Assembly: GCA_021234155.1 (NCBI GenBank)
Contig: JAJEKV010000050.1
Coordinates: 10,466,214-10,530,213, forward strand
Direction: 5' to 3'
Length of the DNA: 64,000 bases
DNA from: Isoetes taiwanensis
Lineage: Eukaryota; Streptophyta; Lycopodiopsida; Isoetales; Isoetaceae
The translations under genes were made by a program, and so were the position numbers. Positions 26,572-40,451 of this stretch are shown here, in pieces. Below the pieces are notes generated by a model. The model saw only the letters and a list, made by a program, of their open reading frames with translations, searched no databases and was not told the origin of the DNA. Every line of letters starts with the position of its first letter. Position 1 is the stretch's first letter.

Positions 26572-26681
26572 GTGTTGGACCCGACCCTAATTTAGGCGGC
26601 CCAGTTGATCTTAGGTTGTGGTCGAGGGTGTAAGGAGGTGTTGGACCGGCCCTAATTTGAAGTGACCCCAGTTGATCTTCG
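26572..26681 (+). repeat. GTGTTGGACC repeat, two copies 66 bp apart
   Basis: GTGTTGGACCCGACCCTAAT with a following CCCAGTTGATCTT occurs at 26572 and 26638. A related GTGTTGGACCCAGCCCTAGA lies after the right end of array 4 at about 60876, so this unit belongs with the array flank. Confidence 0.6.
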
Positions 26682-29064
26682 ATTTGGCCGGTCGAGGTCA
26701 AGCCCTCGATCGAGGGTTTTGCTTCCTCCCCAATTCATTTCAATCCAGCCGTCACGAATAGGAAGGACAATTTATCTCGGATCGATGAGGTGATTTATTC
26801 CCGAGCTAAGCGGCACGCTCTTCAAGCTCCTCAAAGATGATTTAAGTCTGGCGAATAAGCCAGTTGGCGTTTGACTATAGAAGTAGAAATGATCGAAAAA
26901 GTGGATCGCACATCGGCATCCATGGCAACTTGGATCACCGGGCTTCACATTCTTTAGCATTATGGCCGAGGTCGATTACCCTAAAACTTTCTTTTCGTTT
27001 ATGATTTTCGCAATTCCATGCGAGGAAGTGCATGCGACTTCAAGGATGAACTCCTTGCTAGGTCATCCATCTCAAATACATGATTCTGGGTTAAATGGCC
27101 ATGCAAGATGCGCGAGGCCTACACTCTTAGCCGGAGTTAGTAGCATCAAAGCGGGACTGTTGCTCTTGATTTTTTATTATTTGTGAATTTATGCGAAATA
27201 GATGCGAGGGAGATGGGCTGTGGCATTTTTAGAAATATTTTTGTGCTTTGGTGCTTTTGTTGTTCATCATAAAGTTCTTGAGCCAATTCTTCAAGACATG
27301 CAAGGTATGGTTTCTTCGTCCCTTTGTTGTAATTTTGTTTTGAACTTCGGTTACTTTAGAAGATGGGCGTGATCCTAAAGAATAGAAATTCGCTGAAAGA
27401 CAGGCCAGAGCCACTTTTATTATGGCATCTGCCATTGCAAAGAGAAAAGGAAGCTCGATTAATGGCAAGAGTAAAGACCAAATACAATTTTTAAAAGTAT
27501 CTACTTTTGTATTCCTTCATGGCCCTACCTAAAGCGAGCCGTCATTGCATTAAGCGGTTTCAAGAATGTGAATCGCGAGGCCTTTTTAAGAGGTCGCATT
27601 GCTAAAAGCATGTTTCCTTCTTGCACATGAATTTACAAGGTTAGCATTAAAGCTGGATTCTATTTTGCAATGGGCTTCATCGCGATCTTGAATCACGGAT
27701 TATGGCGAGAGAAGGCGTCCTATATTGCAAAGTTTAAGGTGACCCGGTTAACAATGTGTTGAGGCGGCCCGAGATTGATCACGAGAAAGAAGGCCAGGGC
27801 CTAGCTACATCGGATGCCAGGCTCCCCTCAAGCCTCTTATGGGTTAGGCCCAAAATTACGCAATAAACTTCTCCATGATAATATCTAAAACTGCTTTGCT
27901 GCTTTGGAAGCATAAGGCTAATATATTGTTGGAAACATCCATGAGAAAGGGCTTTGGCGACTAGCATTTTAGCCTATCCACGTATAATTAATGCACGCAG
28001 GTGTTGTAAAGTGTCATTGTGGGTTAAAAGAATGTACCATTTGCGGACATTGGTATCGTATTTCTATACGCAATATACCCACATCAGCGACAATTAGCTA
28101 CTACATTCCTCCCTTAAAAGCAGCTACATTTCTTTACGCATTGCTCACGCCCTTTACTCTCCGACTTTGTTTTCTTCTTGGTTTCTCATGTTGCTTTTTC
28201 CTTCTCAATACTTATGCTCTTGTTGTTGTTTTGCGGGATATAAGGCTGTGGATAATGACACATGAATGAGAGCCTTGCTATATACAATACACTAAAACAC
28301 TACACATAACACTAACTCATCATTTCACGACTCCGGTTGCCTTAGTTGGTTCTAGCCCATTTGTTTACTTTGAGTCCTCCTTTAACTTGGAGTCTCTATC
28401 ATGCTTCACCATAGTAATGGCGGCATTTATGGAGACAAAAGGATCAGTAGCTTCCGACCATCATGTCTTGAAAGTAATCCCATAGCAATTCTTCCAATGA
28501 GTGTTTTGGATTGATTTGCAATATTCACAACTTTGGACTTGCTTGAATCTCTTCACATTTTTGCGGGGCTGCTATGAATTTCTACTATAGGTGAATCTCA
28601 CGAGCCTACAGCATTCCGCCATCATGGATTTAGTATCCTAATTCTCTATAAACTATTTTTAAGCGGTGCCATTGGTTCTGTTGTCAATGGAATAATCAAG
28701 CATGGTTCAATCGAATGATTGCCAAGCCCAGCTTCTCTTTGGCTCCTTGCGGGTTATAGGCTTTATCAATTTTAAGTGGTGGCAGATTGTCACAGGTCGA
28801 TTATTACGCACTCAAGGATCTAAGAAGACTCTTCAAATATTTTTGTCTAGATACCAACTCCAATATTAATGTATGTTTAAAACTCACTTTCTTTTCCTTT
28901 TAAAGGTCACGCCCAAGTGATGAGCTACTTGAAATCATATGGAGCAGAGGCTACATTAAATGAGAGAGCATCGCTCGTTCTTTATCTTTTCTATGTTTTG
29001 GAAGTGTTCTTTTTAGTGCTTTTGTTGTAATTGCGAGGAGGATCCTTGAAGCGGCGTTTTAAAC

Positions 29065-29328
29065 CCGGGGTCTCACAGAGCCTCTATATCTAAGGCACAA
29101 CTTACAGCACTACTTGAGGCTGAAAGAATTCAAGATAACTACTTGGAGCATGCTTTCACGATAATGTCTGAAATAAATATCTGGTGCCCAGAAGGTACTC
29201 TACTTGAATATGAACATGGATTAAAATGGAGATTCCAACTTGAATATGAATCAAAGAATAAGGATCCCTTTGAACATGGATTAAGAAATAGGACTTACAT
29301 GTTTTGTTTAATTTTATATTTGTTTTAG
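29065..29328 (+). CDS. Possible eroded coding fragment, unknown
   Basis: A frame without stops runs from about 29065 to a stop at 29328. From about 29075 it reads ASISKAQLTALLEAERIQDN, then an acidic and aromatic stretch with a repeated LEYE element and PFEHGLRNR. There is no convincing ATG; the frame begins within other sequence. The composition looks more protein-like than the rest of the interval, but I recognise no domain, and chance cannot be excluded. Confidence 0.15.
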   Translation, partial: PGSHRASISKAQLTALLEAERIQDNYLEHAFTIMSEINIWCPEGTLLEYEHGLKWRFQLEYESKNKDPFEHGLRNRTYMFCLILYLF

Positions 29329-30255
29329 TGCAAAATATTGGGATAAAGGCACCACTTGATCTGAGATTTGTTTAAATTAGCTTTATGTGTGATTTGTGAT
29401 TTATTGTATTTTGTAATTGTGCTACTTTGTGCCAACTTTATTGAAGATGAGTTGCTTTATAGACAACAAACTACTTGAGTATGTACTATTATTTGTCATG
29501 TATTAGGGAATGGAAAGGGAGCCTCTTTCCAGGTTTAGGAGCCCAAATAGAAACTGGCGGTAGGGAGGTCCTCAAACAGGAAGGAGCAACCCCTTCATTC
29601 CCAACAAAATGGAAGTTAAGGGGAAACGATTTTGGCGGCGTTTTTTTTTCAATGGAGCTGGGCTATGGCAGGGGTTAAGCCCCTCGGGTAACCAAACATG
29701 AAAAGATTAGGCGGATAGCAAGGCTCCGGCTCACGAGCCACGAGGATCTTTTTTAAACTTTGCTTTTCAGAAGCTTCGATCACTTTCTAATCCCACTGCC
29801 ATGAGCCCATTCTGCTCTTCTTTTCAAAGCTTTGAAGGTTTTAGGAAGGGCTACCAAGAGCTCGTTTTTGAGGAAAGGAGAGCCTGTGCTTTTCAAACTC
29901 TACCTTTCATTTTATATATCGATAGGCTGCGTCGCATTGTATAGTTGCGGGATCGGCGGTTATGTAGTTATGAATCAGCGATTCTGAGGGAAAAAGCGGG
30001 GAAGATGAACAGGGAGCGGAGGAGGCGAACACCTTAAAAGCGAGTCCAAATTCTTTGTTAGAATGTTTGGACCAACTTCCATTCAGAGTCGTGGAAAGAT
30101 CTGGGAGTGGCATCATGAGGTTGATCCTCGGACAAAATAGTGACCCCAACTTCCATTTTGTGAATCTTCAAATTATCTAAGATATGTTCATATGGCTAAA
30201 ACATGGGATAACATTCCAAGTCATAAATGGTGACTTGATTTTTATCATTAACATA

Positions 30256-30413
30256 TTTCCAACTTAGCCTAAGCAAACAATGCTTCGAGATTGAACCATA
30301 ATATTGTATCAAATGTAAAGACAGCTTGGTTCTATATTAGAGTGGTTTCCAACTTTTCTAGGTAAACCAAAGCTAGAAAAATTGGACCATAACTTTATCA
30401 AATGTAAAGAGGA
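30256..30413 (+). repeat. Diverged tandem duplication, 90-bp period
   Basis: TTTCCAACTT, then ACCATAA...TATCAAATGTAAAGA, repeats at 30256 and 30346 with moderate divergence. Confidence 0.6.
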
Positions 30414-31885
30414 CATTACACTTTGCTATAGTAATATCATAATAGTAAATGGCACTATAACATTGACATTATTAGCGTTCAGCTTCATAGCAATCCCGCG
30501 AGTTCACATGTTATGAATTAAAAGCATGTTAGGGTATACATAAAAGTATTATTTAATTATTAAAAAATTACTAAAAGGTGCGGGACTGGAGTCTTGGGTA
30601 TACAATGTAATATCCCAATAAAAGGTACATTCTAGAACTTTTATATATATTTTGGTCTCGGTGGCATTATCTTTATCTTAACTTTGAATATTAATCGTCC
30701 TTGACTTTTATTTTGGATATTGTACTAGTTTTAATGAAAATAAAAATGAGAAAGTACCAGTTAAATTACCTAGTGTATGTACTTTTAGGGTTCAAAAAGT
30801 GGTACACCCTAGCATGCTTTACCTATGTTTAGAGCATTAGTGTTTCACCACAACATTTTGATCACGGTGATCTCTATGCATCTGGGGATGAAGATTCAGG
30901 TTAATCATTCTGATGTCCCACCATATGCCAAGCCTCATAAAAAGTGATACATCTTACTATAAGCCCTCACCCCAAAGCACGCAGTTAACACTTTACTCAC
31001 ACTCGGGCTTACTATGAACGAGTTATTTTGTTCTACTCAAAGCTCTCAAAGATAATGATGCAACATTATCTAGCGTGAAGGAGCTAAGTTTCTTTCATCT
31101 TAAATCTTTGGGTCATTTTGTTAAAATAAAAGTTGCAAAATTTGAATTAATGCTACTTGAGACTTTTTGTGGTCAAAACATTTTACACAATCCCAACTTA
31201 TGCCCGAAGGCAGGAGCTAGACACACCCTTACTAATGTCTATGAAATTACATTTGGTTGAGGACCATTAGCTGGCTAGGCAAGAAGGTTCCTTTAAGAAT
31301 AATTCAATGGTAATTGGGTTCTAAAATAGAGGCATAGAAAGCGGATAACTAATTGAACCTTGATAACATTGTTGGCTTATCATTTCACGGGTTTTAGCTT
31401 ATACCCATAATTCCATGCTTTTCATAATGATCTTGGTCTTGGTTTTAGTAACATTATTATGTTTATTATTAGCGGAGTGCACGTGTCGTGAATCAAAACC
31501 TTAAGCGAAGGTTCAAATACCGTAGCTACCGTATTAAGGCGAGTTCATGTTCCAGGACAACAAGATGACTTTGACATGGGTGATAATAACCGGGGATAAT
31601 ATACGCTTTAACAATGGCAACAACAACAATAGTGTATCTCTCCACCTTGATCTTGTTAAAGTGCAAAGGATGCTTTAAGCCAACATGTAGACAAAGGAAG
31701 AGGCCTTCTGTCGGCTATATTTTTATAAAATTATTTGAATTTCAAATTAAGTGTTGGAAATTCTTATTGATTAAGGAAGGAATCTTTGCAGTTCGGACAA
31801 TCCGTTAGGGTGTCTCATTATTCTTTTCAACACATCCTTTACAGTGCAAACGCTATGCGGCAATATTTGGGCTGCTTTATTAGTA

Positions 31886-34800
31886 ACTCATAATGTGTTT
31901 TAGCTAGAGTAGCTCTGTTTGGTTCAATTATGTTGTTATGTTTTAGGTTGAGCTCAGATTGGTTAAGTGTGAGCACATTAACCACAAGGACCAATATATT
32001 AGCACATAATCTAGAGAAAAACATTGGAAGTCATACTCGTTTTTGATCCTCACGATTTGAAAATTATCCTATCATCCACATCAACTTGTGTAAAGTTATG
32101 AAATTATGAAACATTTTTCTGCACTCCAAGTTTAAAAGCACACCATAACTCATAATGTGTTTTGGCTAGAGTAGCTCTCTTTGGTTCAATTATGTTATGT
32201 TTGGTTAAAATTATAGCTCAGGTTGGTTAAATGTGAACATTAACCACAAGGTTAGAGGTTCAAGCCCTCCCTCCCTGGCAAACTCCTATTATTTGGAATG
32301 CATCCAATAATCACGAGGAATAGCATCAAGTTATTTAGGCAGCATCCAATAATGCAAGGAATAGCATCAAGTTCAAGGCGTTAAAGCCGCGTTATAAGAT
32401 GTTGTTGGTTGATTATGTTATGCTTTTGTTTGGAGTAAGCTCCCACTTGGTTAAAAAGCGTGTAGGTGAGTAGCTCGATTGGTTAAATGCATTAACCCGC
32501 AAAGGTCAGTTCAAGCCTACCTCTAGCGAGGCTCTTACTGGTTAGAAGACATCACATGAAATGCAAAGGATAGAAGTTATGTAATTTAAAATGATCGTTG
32601 CACCAAACCTACCTCTGAGCTCTGTGCCGGCCATACCATCATTCTGATAGAAGTTGACTAGGTTTAAAGCAGCATATTCCAGGCTTTAACATGATCTAGA
32701 GAAAAACATTGGGAAGTCATGATACGTTTGGATCCTCTTTAGAAAGATATCCTATCATCAAAGGATAGCATCAAAGTTGCATAAGTTCTGAGGGAATTTA
32801 AACATTTTGTGCTTTCAGATTTAAAAAGCACCATAACTCATAATGTGTTTTTGGCTAGGTAAACTCTTGGTTCAATTATGTTATGTAAGAACAGGAATGC
32901 TTCGATTGGTTAAACGTGTTTATTAACTTTCCACAAGGCGGAGGTTCAAGCCCTCCCTCTAGCAAGCTCCTATTATTTAGAGCATCAATAATGCAAGAAT
33001 AGCATCAAGTTCAAGGCGTTAAAGCACGTTGCAGTGTACCTGTTTTTCTTGATTGGTTCAGGAATTATGTTATGCTTTGGTAAGCTCGGTGGTTAAAGGT
33101 GTGTGGTACATTAACCACAAGATTCAGTCAAGCCCTCCCTCTGGCGAGCTCTTATTAGTTAGGAGCATCACATAATGCAAAGGATAGAAGTTATGTAATT
33201 TAGAGTCATTGCACCGGCTTCTCTAAATGAGCTCTTCTTACTTGGAAGCCAGCATACCATCATTCACGATAGAAGATATTTAATTTAAAACAATATATTG
33301 GCACAACATGATCTAGAGAAAAACATTTGGAAGTCATTCTGGTTTGGATCTCACATTTGAAGGGTATCCTATCATCCAAAGGATAGCCTCGGTTATAAGT
33401 TACAAGATTTAAACGTTTGTGCACTCAAGATTTAAAAGCACACACCATAACTCATAATGTGTTTTTGGCTAGAGTAGTTCTCTTGGTTCATTTATGTTAT
33501 GCTTTGGGTGAATTAGCTCAATTGGTTAGAGGAGATGTGGTACATTAACCCAGGGAGGTTCAAGCCCTCCCTCTAGCGAGCTCCTATTATTTGAAATGCA
33601 TCCAATAATCTGAGAATAGCATCAAGTTCAAGATGTTAAAACTACGTTATAAGTGCTATGTTTTGGCACAATTGGTTCAATTATGTTATGCCTTGGGCAC
33701 GAATGGCTTCAGTTGGTTAGGCGTGTGGTACGGTAACCACAAGAACGGAGGTTTAAGCCCTCCTTCTAGCGAGCTTTATTAGTTAGAAGACATCACATAT
33801 TACAGGGATAGAGGATTATATATAATTTAAGCGGTCGTTTACCAAGAGCCTAACTCTAGCGAGCTCTTGAGAGTATCAGACTGATAGAAGTTATTAAATT
33901 TAAACAATATATTTAAGCTGCAAATCTAGAAAAGTTGGAAGTCATACTCTGATTTTTTGGATCCTACAGGTTTGAAAGTATCCTATCTCGTCAAGAATGG
34001 CATCAACCTTGTGTAAGTTATGGGAATTAAGAGCATTTTGTGCATCAAGATTTAAAAGCACACCCATAATTCATAATGTGTTTTGTAAGAGAGTAGCTCT
34101 GCTTTGGTTCAATTATGTTATGTTTTAAATTTGAAGTAAGCTCAGGAGTTAGTTGAAGTGTGGGTACGGTAACCACAAGATTCAGTTCAAGCTATTACCT
34201 CCCTCTAGCGAGAGCTCCTATTATTTGGAATGCATCCAATAATCACCGAGGAATAGCATCAAGTTATTTGGGCATCCAATAATGCAGGAATAGCATAAGG
34301 TTCAAGGCAGTTAATGCGTTATAAAGTCATACTATGTTGTTGGTTAGGTTATGTTATGCTTTGGGCTGGGTAAGCTCCTTGGTTAAAGTGTGGTTGGAGT
34401 AAGCTTAATTGGTTAGAAGCGTGTGTTTGTTAACCCACTGGGTCGGAGAGGTTCAAAATGACCCTCCCACTCTAGGCGAGCTCTTAGTTAGAAGACATCA
34501 CATAATGCAAAGGATAGAAGTTGTGTAATTTTAAATGGTCGTTGCACCAAACCTACCTCTAGTGAGCTCTTATTGCTTAGAAGCCATACCATCATTCTGA
34601 TAGAAGTTATTTAATTTAAAACAACATGGTAAACTGCCAGTCTAGAAAAACATTGGAAGTCCTTATTCTGTTTTTGGATCCTACTAGAAGGTATCCTATC
34701 ATCCAAAGGATAGCATCAAGTTGCATAAGTTGAGGAATTTAAACATTTTGTGCACTCGAGATTTAAAAGCACACCACCAACTCATAATGTGTTTTGGCTA

Positions 34801-36690
34801 GAGTAGCTCCTCTTGGGTTCAATTATATTGCTCTTTGTTTGGAGATAAACTCCTGTTAGTTAAAGTGAAACAGTACTTCACAAAGTAGGAGGTTCAAGCC
34901 CTCCCTCTAGCTCCTATCATTTAGAACACATCCAATAATGCAAAGAAATAGCATCAAGTTCAAGAGCGTTAAAAAGCCGTTATAAGTCATACTATGTTTT
35001 TTTAGCAGTTGGTTCAATTATATTATGCTTTAGTAGCTCAATTGGTTAGAAGTGTGAGCATTAACCACAAGGTCAAGACCCTCCCTCTAGCGAGCTCTTA
35101 TTGGTTAGAAGACATCACATAATGCAAGGATAGAAGTTATGTAATTTTAAGCGATCATTGCACCAAACCTACCTCTAGGCTGGAAGCCCATACCATCATT
35201 CACGATGAGAGTTGTTGAATTTAAACAATATATTGGCACACATAATCTAGAGAGAAAAACATTGGAAGTCATGCTCTGTTTGGATCCTCTGATTTGAAAA
35301 TTATCACATCATCAAAGAATGGCATCAACTTGTGTAAGTTATGAAATTGAAACATTTTGTGCACTCAAGATTTAAAAGCACACCATAACTCATAATGTGT
35401 TTTGGCTAGAGTAGCTCTGGTTCAATTGTATGTTTGGTTAGTAGCTTCGATTAATGGTTAAATTATTGGTACATTAACCACAAGGAATTCCGGAGGGTTC
35501 AAGCCCTCCCTCTTGAGCTTAGTATTTGGAATGCATCCAATAATGCAAAGGAATAGCATCAAGTTATTTGGAGCATCCAATAATGCAAGGAATAGCATCA
35601 AGTTCAAGGCGTTAAAGCCGTTATAAGTCATACTATGTTGTTGATTGAGTTATGTTATGCTTTGGAAACAGGTAAGCTCCACTTAGTTGCCCAAATGTGG
35701 GTGAGTAGCTCAGTTGGTTAAGCGTCACATTTTATTAACCACAAAATTAGGAGGTTCAAACTCACAGCACCTGAGCTCTTACTAGTTAGAAGACATCACA
35801 TAATGCAAAGGATAGAAGTCATTTAATTTAAGTAGTGGGTTACCAAACCTACCTCTAGTGAGCTCTTGTGCTTAGAAGCCAACCGTCATTCGATAGAAGT
35901 TATTTAATTTACAAACAATATATTGGCTGCTTATGATCTAGAAAAACATTGGAAGTCATATTACATTTTGGATCCTAGAAAGATATCCTATCATCAAAGG
36001 ATAGCATCAAGTTGCATAAGTTCTGAAATTTAAACGTTTATTGCACTCAGTTAAAGCACGCAAAACTCATAATGTGTCTTGGCTAGAGTAAGCTCTGCTT
36101 TGGTTCAATTATGTTATGCTTTGGTGGAGTAGCTCAGTTGGTTGAAGTGTGGCTAGTAACCACAAGGGCGGAGGTTCAAGCCCTCCCTCTAGCGAGCTCC
36201 TATTATTTAGAGCATCCAATAATGCAAAGAATGGCATCGAGTTGAGGCGTTAAAAGCTGGCGTTATAAATTAAATTACTATGTTTTTAGCATGATTGGTT
36301 CAATTATATTTATGCTTTAGTAGCTCAATTGGTTAGAGTGTGTGAGTTTGTTAACCCGCAGTCGAGGAGGATCAAGCCCTCCCTCTAGCGAGCTCTTATT
36401 AATTCAGAAGACATCACATAAATACAAAGGATAAGTTATGTTATTAAGCAGTCATTGCTTAGAAGCCATACCGTCATTCGATAGAAGTCATTTTATTTAA
36501 ACAATATATTGCATGTCTAGAAAAGCATTGGAAGTCATGCACCATTTTGGATCCTACGAATTTGAAAAGTATCTGCTCGTAAAGCGTCGAAACTTTGTGT
36601 AAAGTTGTAAAGAGTGAAGCATTTTTGTGCAGCCGAGAGATTTAAAAGCCGCATTATCGCATGTTATAATGTTATGCGTAATTCACGGAT
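31886..36690 (+). repeat. tRNA-Asn-derived tandem array 2 (degraded)
   Basis: Fifteen copies: a truncated class A form 31944-31990; class A 32203-32280, 34129-34210, 35434-35514; class B 32464-32528, 34393-34478, 35699-35773; class C 32887-32964, 33507-33578, 34836-34911, 36123-36194; class D 33073-33146, 33696-33771, 35027-35092, 36314-36390. The order is mostly A-B-C-D with one extra C-D pair. The T54-to-A change of class D and the CCTACCT acceptor side of class B are still visible. None keeps a fully paired cloverleaf with an intact anticodon loop by my reading. The best preserved is 36123-36194. Confidence 0.85.
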
Positions 36691-39600
36691 TTGGATTGAC
36701 CACAGATCTAGGGCCACAAAATTACACATTTGCATCGAAGAGGTCCAAATTTAGTCTTTTTGACTCTTTTACCATGGTTTATTTCTCTTTCTTCAACTTA
36801 CCTTGCTAAGGCTTATTTACGGCAGAGCAGCGGGCTTTGAGACTTCCAAAACGTCCATGGCGATCTACGAGGCGTTCCTGCTTTTTAGTCTTGCTATGAG
36901 TTTTGCTCTGTGAAATGGACCATTAGTTTAGGGCTTACACAACTGCAGTTCAATTAGAGCCGAGGTGCTATATCTTCAAGGCTAATCTATCAAAGGCAAT
37001 AGTGCATTCTAGTTTTGCCCTAATGATCAGGTATATGGACGGTGGAAAATTGGGATGCCAAAATCGACCTGTGCCTAACTTTCTTGGCTTGGATTTTCTT
37101 AAAGGGCAAAACTGGCGAAATGACTGATCCAGCATTTTCTTATTTGAAGAGCTTTTATATCAGTGATTGTTCCTGGGTTTAAATCGAATTTTGATCCTAA
37201 CAATAGGCCCACGACAGAGATCAGTAAGTGGAAACAAATTTAATAGCTTCTGTAGAGGCTTTTTATACAGCTGCTCTATGATTTCTTACTCTTGCAGTTT
37301 TTACTCTGGCAATTTTCATGTCACAGTGGAGCTCTTTTGAAGTTGCTAGAAGTTAGAGACATACATCAAGTAAGTACAGCATGTTGTTTGTTGTCATATG
37401 CACTGGTTGCATATACACAGGAAAATACAAAGTTACATCTATCCTTTATTTAAAGGAAGTGAGATCATGTCCAAAAGGCCCCAGATGGATTAATGTCATC
37501 ACAAGATATCTAGAAACGTATGGCTCATGCACAACGAAGATGCCACAGAACTGGGCAGATTGCTTAGGCAGAATACCAGCTAAATGAAGCACCACGATTG
37601 CTTCCCGCTTGCAACCTGGCTATTGCTCCATCATGATCCAAGAATATTCCCGCTATTGTACATTACAGCCACAGATTTGTCATTAAAACATCCCATTCAA
37701 TGAGCCCACGATATTTTATTATTTGAACATCCAGTTTGATTATCATACCCTTTATCTGGATTTAACCATTAAGTATTGTGCAGCCATTGAATAAAGCATA
37801 CTCAGACCCGGTGCAGCATTGGAATGAGAAAGATACCAAGTTTGAAGCTGTTTTGAAAAAATACCTGAGTTTAAACAACAATCTCTGGATCCATTCCCAG
37901 ATGGCTGGAAAGGATTTGCCGATTATGTCGGATGGTTGGGAAAAGTTTGCCGAGTATGCAAACTAAACTATCAATGCTGACATATCTCATCACGAGGTGT
38001 TTTAGTTTTCACAATTTTGAAGCACCCAGCGCGCCATCAAGTATCATGTGATGCTACATGCTTAGCCACATCAAGAGTACCATATGATGCTACCGTAATA
38101 CCGTCTGCATGAATTTGCCTAGATGATGGAAAGCGGCTATTAAATCGCTAAAACATGGCGGAACACTATATTATTTTTGCATTTTGCGATTGATTGCACA
38201 AGCACAACAAAGTATCATAGCAGTTTACGCGGGGGTAAAACTATATTAGCGGAGTTTGATTTTTTCTATTTTAGCCTATTCCCGCCTTCATTGGACCGCA
38301 GTGCACGTTGGCTATATTTGTTTAATTTGGTTTGTTAAGCTTGGAAAAGCCATGGCTAGAAACAAGTCATGAAAAACTTTTAAACTTGGATATCAAGATT
38401 TTTGAGAGAAAGGAACAAGTCTTTTGCATGCTTGCCAAGGTATAAACTCACGAACAAAACTGCCTCTTATAACATTTAATTATTGCATGCAGGGCCATAT
38501 TTCTTTGCATTTCGTAAGCAGTCTCACGATCTATATCACGGGAAGAGGCACAAAGGTATCTTTGCCCTCATTGGAATGAAACCATATTTAAAATTAGTCA
38601 TAACCACAGGTATTGAGCCATAACTTAATGTGATGGTGGATAGTTCGTCACACATTGCACAATGGAAAATAATAGAGATTATTGACTCTAAACGATATAA
38701 TTACTCTTGCTTTAATTTAAAGCCTATTTAGGCATCTCTCCAGCGGTATTTCGTTTTGTTGGAATATTGGTGGGATTCTGAAGGTTATCATTGGAAGGCG
38801 GCAAATTCTTGCTCATCTAATGGGATTAATTAGCGGGGAATGGCATAATCAACAAGCTTATAACAATGGTGATTAAGTCATGATTCCATTTCTTGAGTTA
38901 ACACGGTATCTTTGTTGGAGGAGCATTATGTTGACCGGCATCGGTCGGAGAAGTCACGATATGAAAAAAGATTGGTCGCAGAGTTGGATCTTTGGAAATT
39001 CGTTTTCTAACTAAAAGCAAGCTGTAAAAGCGTAATTTGAGAAGCTAAGCACAAAGAAAGAGATTAAGCGGGGAATGAACATAGAAGAGAATGTATCGAG
39101 AAGGTCATATAGATGAATTAGCCATACCTGCTTGTTACGTGCCATATCTGAACAAACGTTGTCATCTGCTTTATCTATTTGTCTTTGTGAGCTTATATAT
39201 GGCATCAAAACGCCATCTACTTCTTTATCTATTTGTCATATTTAATCTTTTGTGAGAGCTTATATGTGCAATAAAAGAATCAATCTTCAATACACTAAAC
39301 AATTACAAAGATTGATTTTTGTAGTAGGGAAAGGTTTTATCACAATTCATAGCTTATATAGAAAGAGTTCCACAATTTGTCTGAGTAACATTTTCCACAG
39401 GGTGGTGGGTTCTAAATATAGTTAGACTTACCTGTTACATGGGCGTTGTATGCTCTACATCTCGTTAGACTTACCGCAGTACATGGGCGTTCTTATATAT
39501 ATTGCTTTAAAAGAAATCGTTGCCATACTCTATGTGCTTTAAAACCATTTAGGCGGCATATAGCTCATAAGGAATCGGTTCACATGCTCTATATGATTGC

Positions 39601-40269
39601 CTACATGATATAATTGCTTACTAACTTATTGAAGCGGCTAACTTTGAAACCTTGATTTAGGCACGGCATGTTTATGGCTCATAAAGGAGTCAGGTTCGGC
39701 TCTATATAATTGCTTACATGATATAATTACCTTTAACTTATTGGCTAACTTTGAAGCTCTTGATTAAAGGCAAATACTAGGTGATAAAATGCCACTCATA
39801 TGGTAGTACCCAAGCAGTAGCAATAATTCCGAGCACATACATATGCTTTAAAGGGTATAGATTGAGACAATTAAGTTGCTCAAAACAGGATGTTTGCTCA
39901 ATGTGGTGAAGCTATTAGACACAGTTAGGGCCGGTCCCACTTATGTTAAACCTGCTGCTCTAGAGGTTTCACAAAATAAGTCATATTTCTCAAAAGTTAA
40001 CATGCTATATTACATGCAACACACATTATTACCCCTCTTGATGTACAACCACGAAGCGTCCACTGACAATTTCCTATAGTTAATCTTGCGATTCAAGGTT
40101 TTGAGGCCTTTTAGGCTACAACTTAAATTTAAGAATATCACTAATGGCAACAAATATGAATTTCTCTATGGTTGCCTAATTATGTGGAGTTTATAAAAAT
40201 GAATCACGAGGTTAGGCAGGGTTTCCACACACGTTCTAGCTTATGCCCGACCTTGGCCCAGGCACCATT
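36691..40269. other. Interval between arrays 2 and 3, no clear gene
   Basis: A 62-codon frame at 37778-37966 ends in DGWEKFAEYAN, and the next frame reads PDGWKGFADY, so a nine-codon DGW element appears duplicated there. It is loosely like the end of a plant B3-domain strand but too short to assign. Local duplications lie at about 39162-39270 (CTTTATCTATTTGTC twice) and 39560-39780 (CTACATGATATAATTGCTTA twice). Confidence 0.4.
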
Positions 40270-40340
40270 ACAAAGTAACTCATAATGTGTTTTGGCTAGG
40301 TAAAAGCTCTGGCGGTTCAATGCTATATTATAATGTTGTA
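40238..40340 (+). repeat. Left-junction sequence plus a short array fragment
   Basis: AGCTTATGCCCGACCTTG and GGCACCATTA are followed by the array spacer AACTCATAATGTGTTTTGGC, a damaged tRNA 5' half, and at once by the right-junction motif TATATTATAATGTTGTATG. This is a minimal array remnant of about 55 bp between both junctions, just before polypurine tract 1. Confidence 0.6.
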
Positions 40341-40451
40341 TGACTGGACGCACCTATCGGACGGTCCCGAGGATTTGAGTTCGACCATCAATTGGAGATG
40401 ATGTGTCAGGTGTCTTCAACTAAAATTTCATCTTGACTATGGCTTCAATAT

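Larger units (their letters stand above)
22430..31885. other. Long gene-poor interval between arrays 1 and 2
   Basis: No gene is supported in 9.4 kb. Open frames are under about 95 codons and unrecognised. A GGCTTGGCGAGA...TTATTTCTCT segment is duplicated at about 22575 and 22753. Other duplications and the junction site at 26.5 kb are listed separately. A weak coding-like stretch lies at about 29065-29328. Confidence 0.5.

Noticed and set aside
27991-28269. 92-codon hydrophobic frame with CxC and CxxC-like spacing near its start
   Set aside because: There is no convincing zinc-binding pattern or membrane-protein family, and it is a single isolated frame in a gene-poor region.
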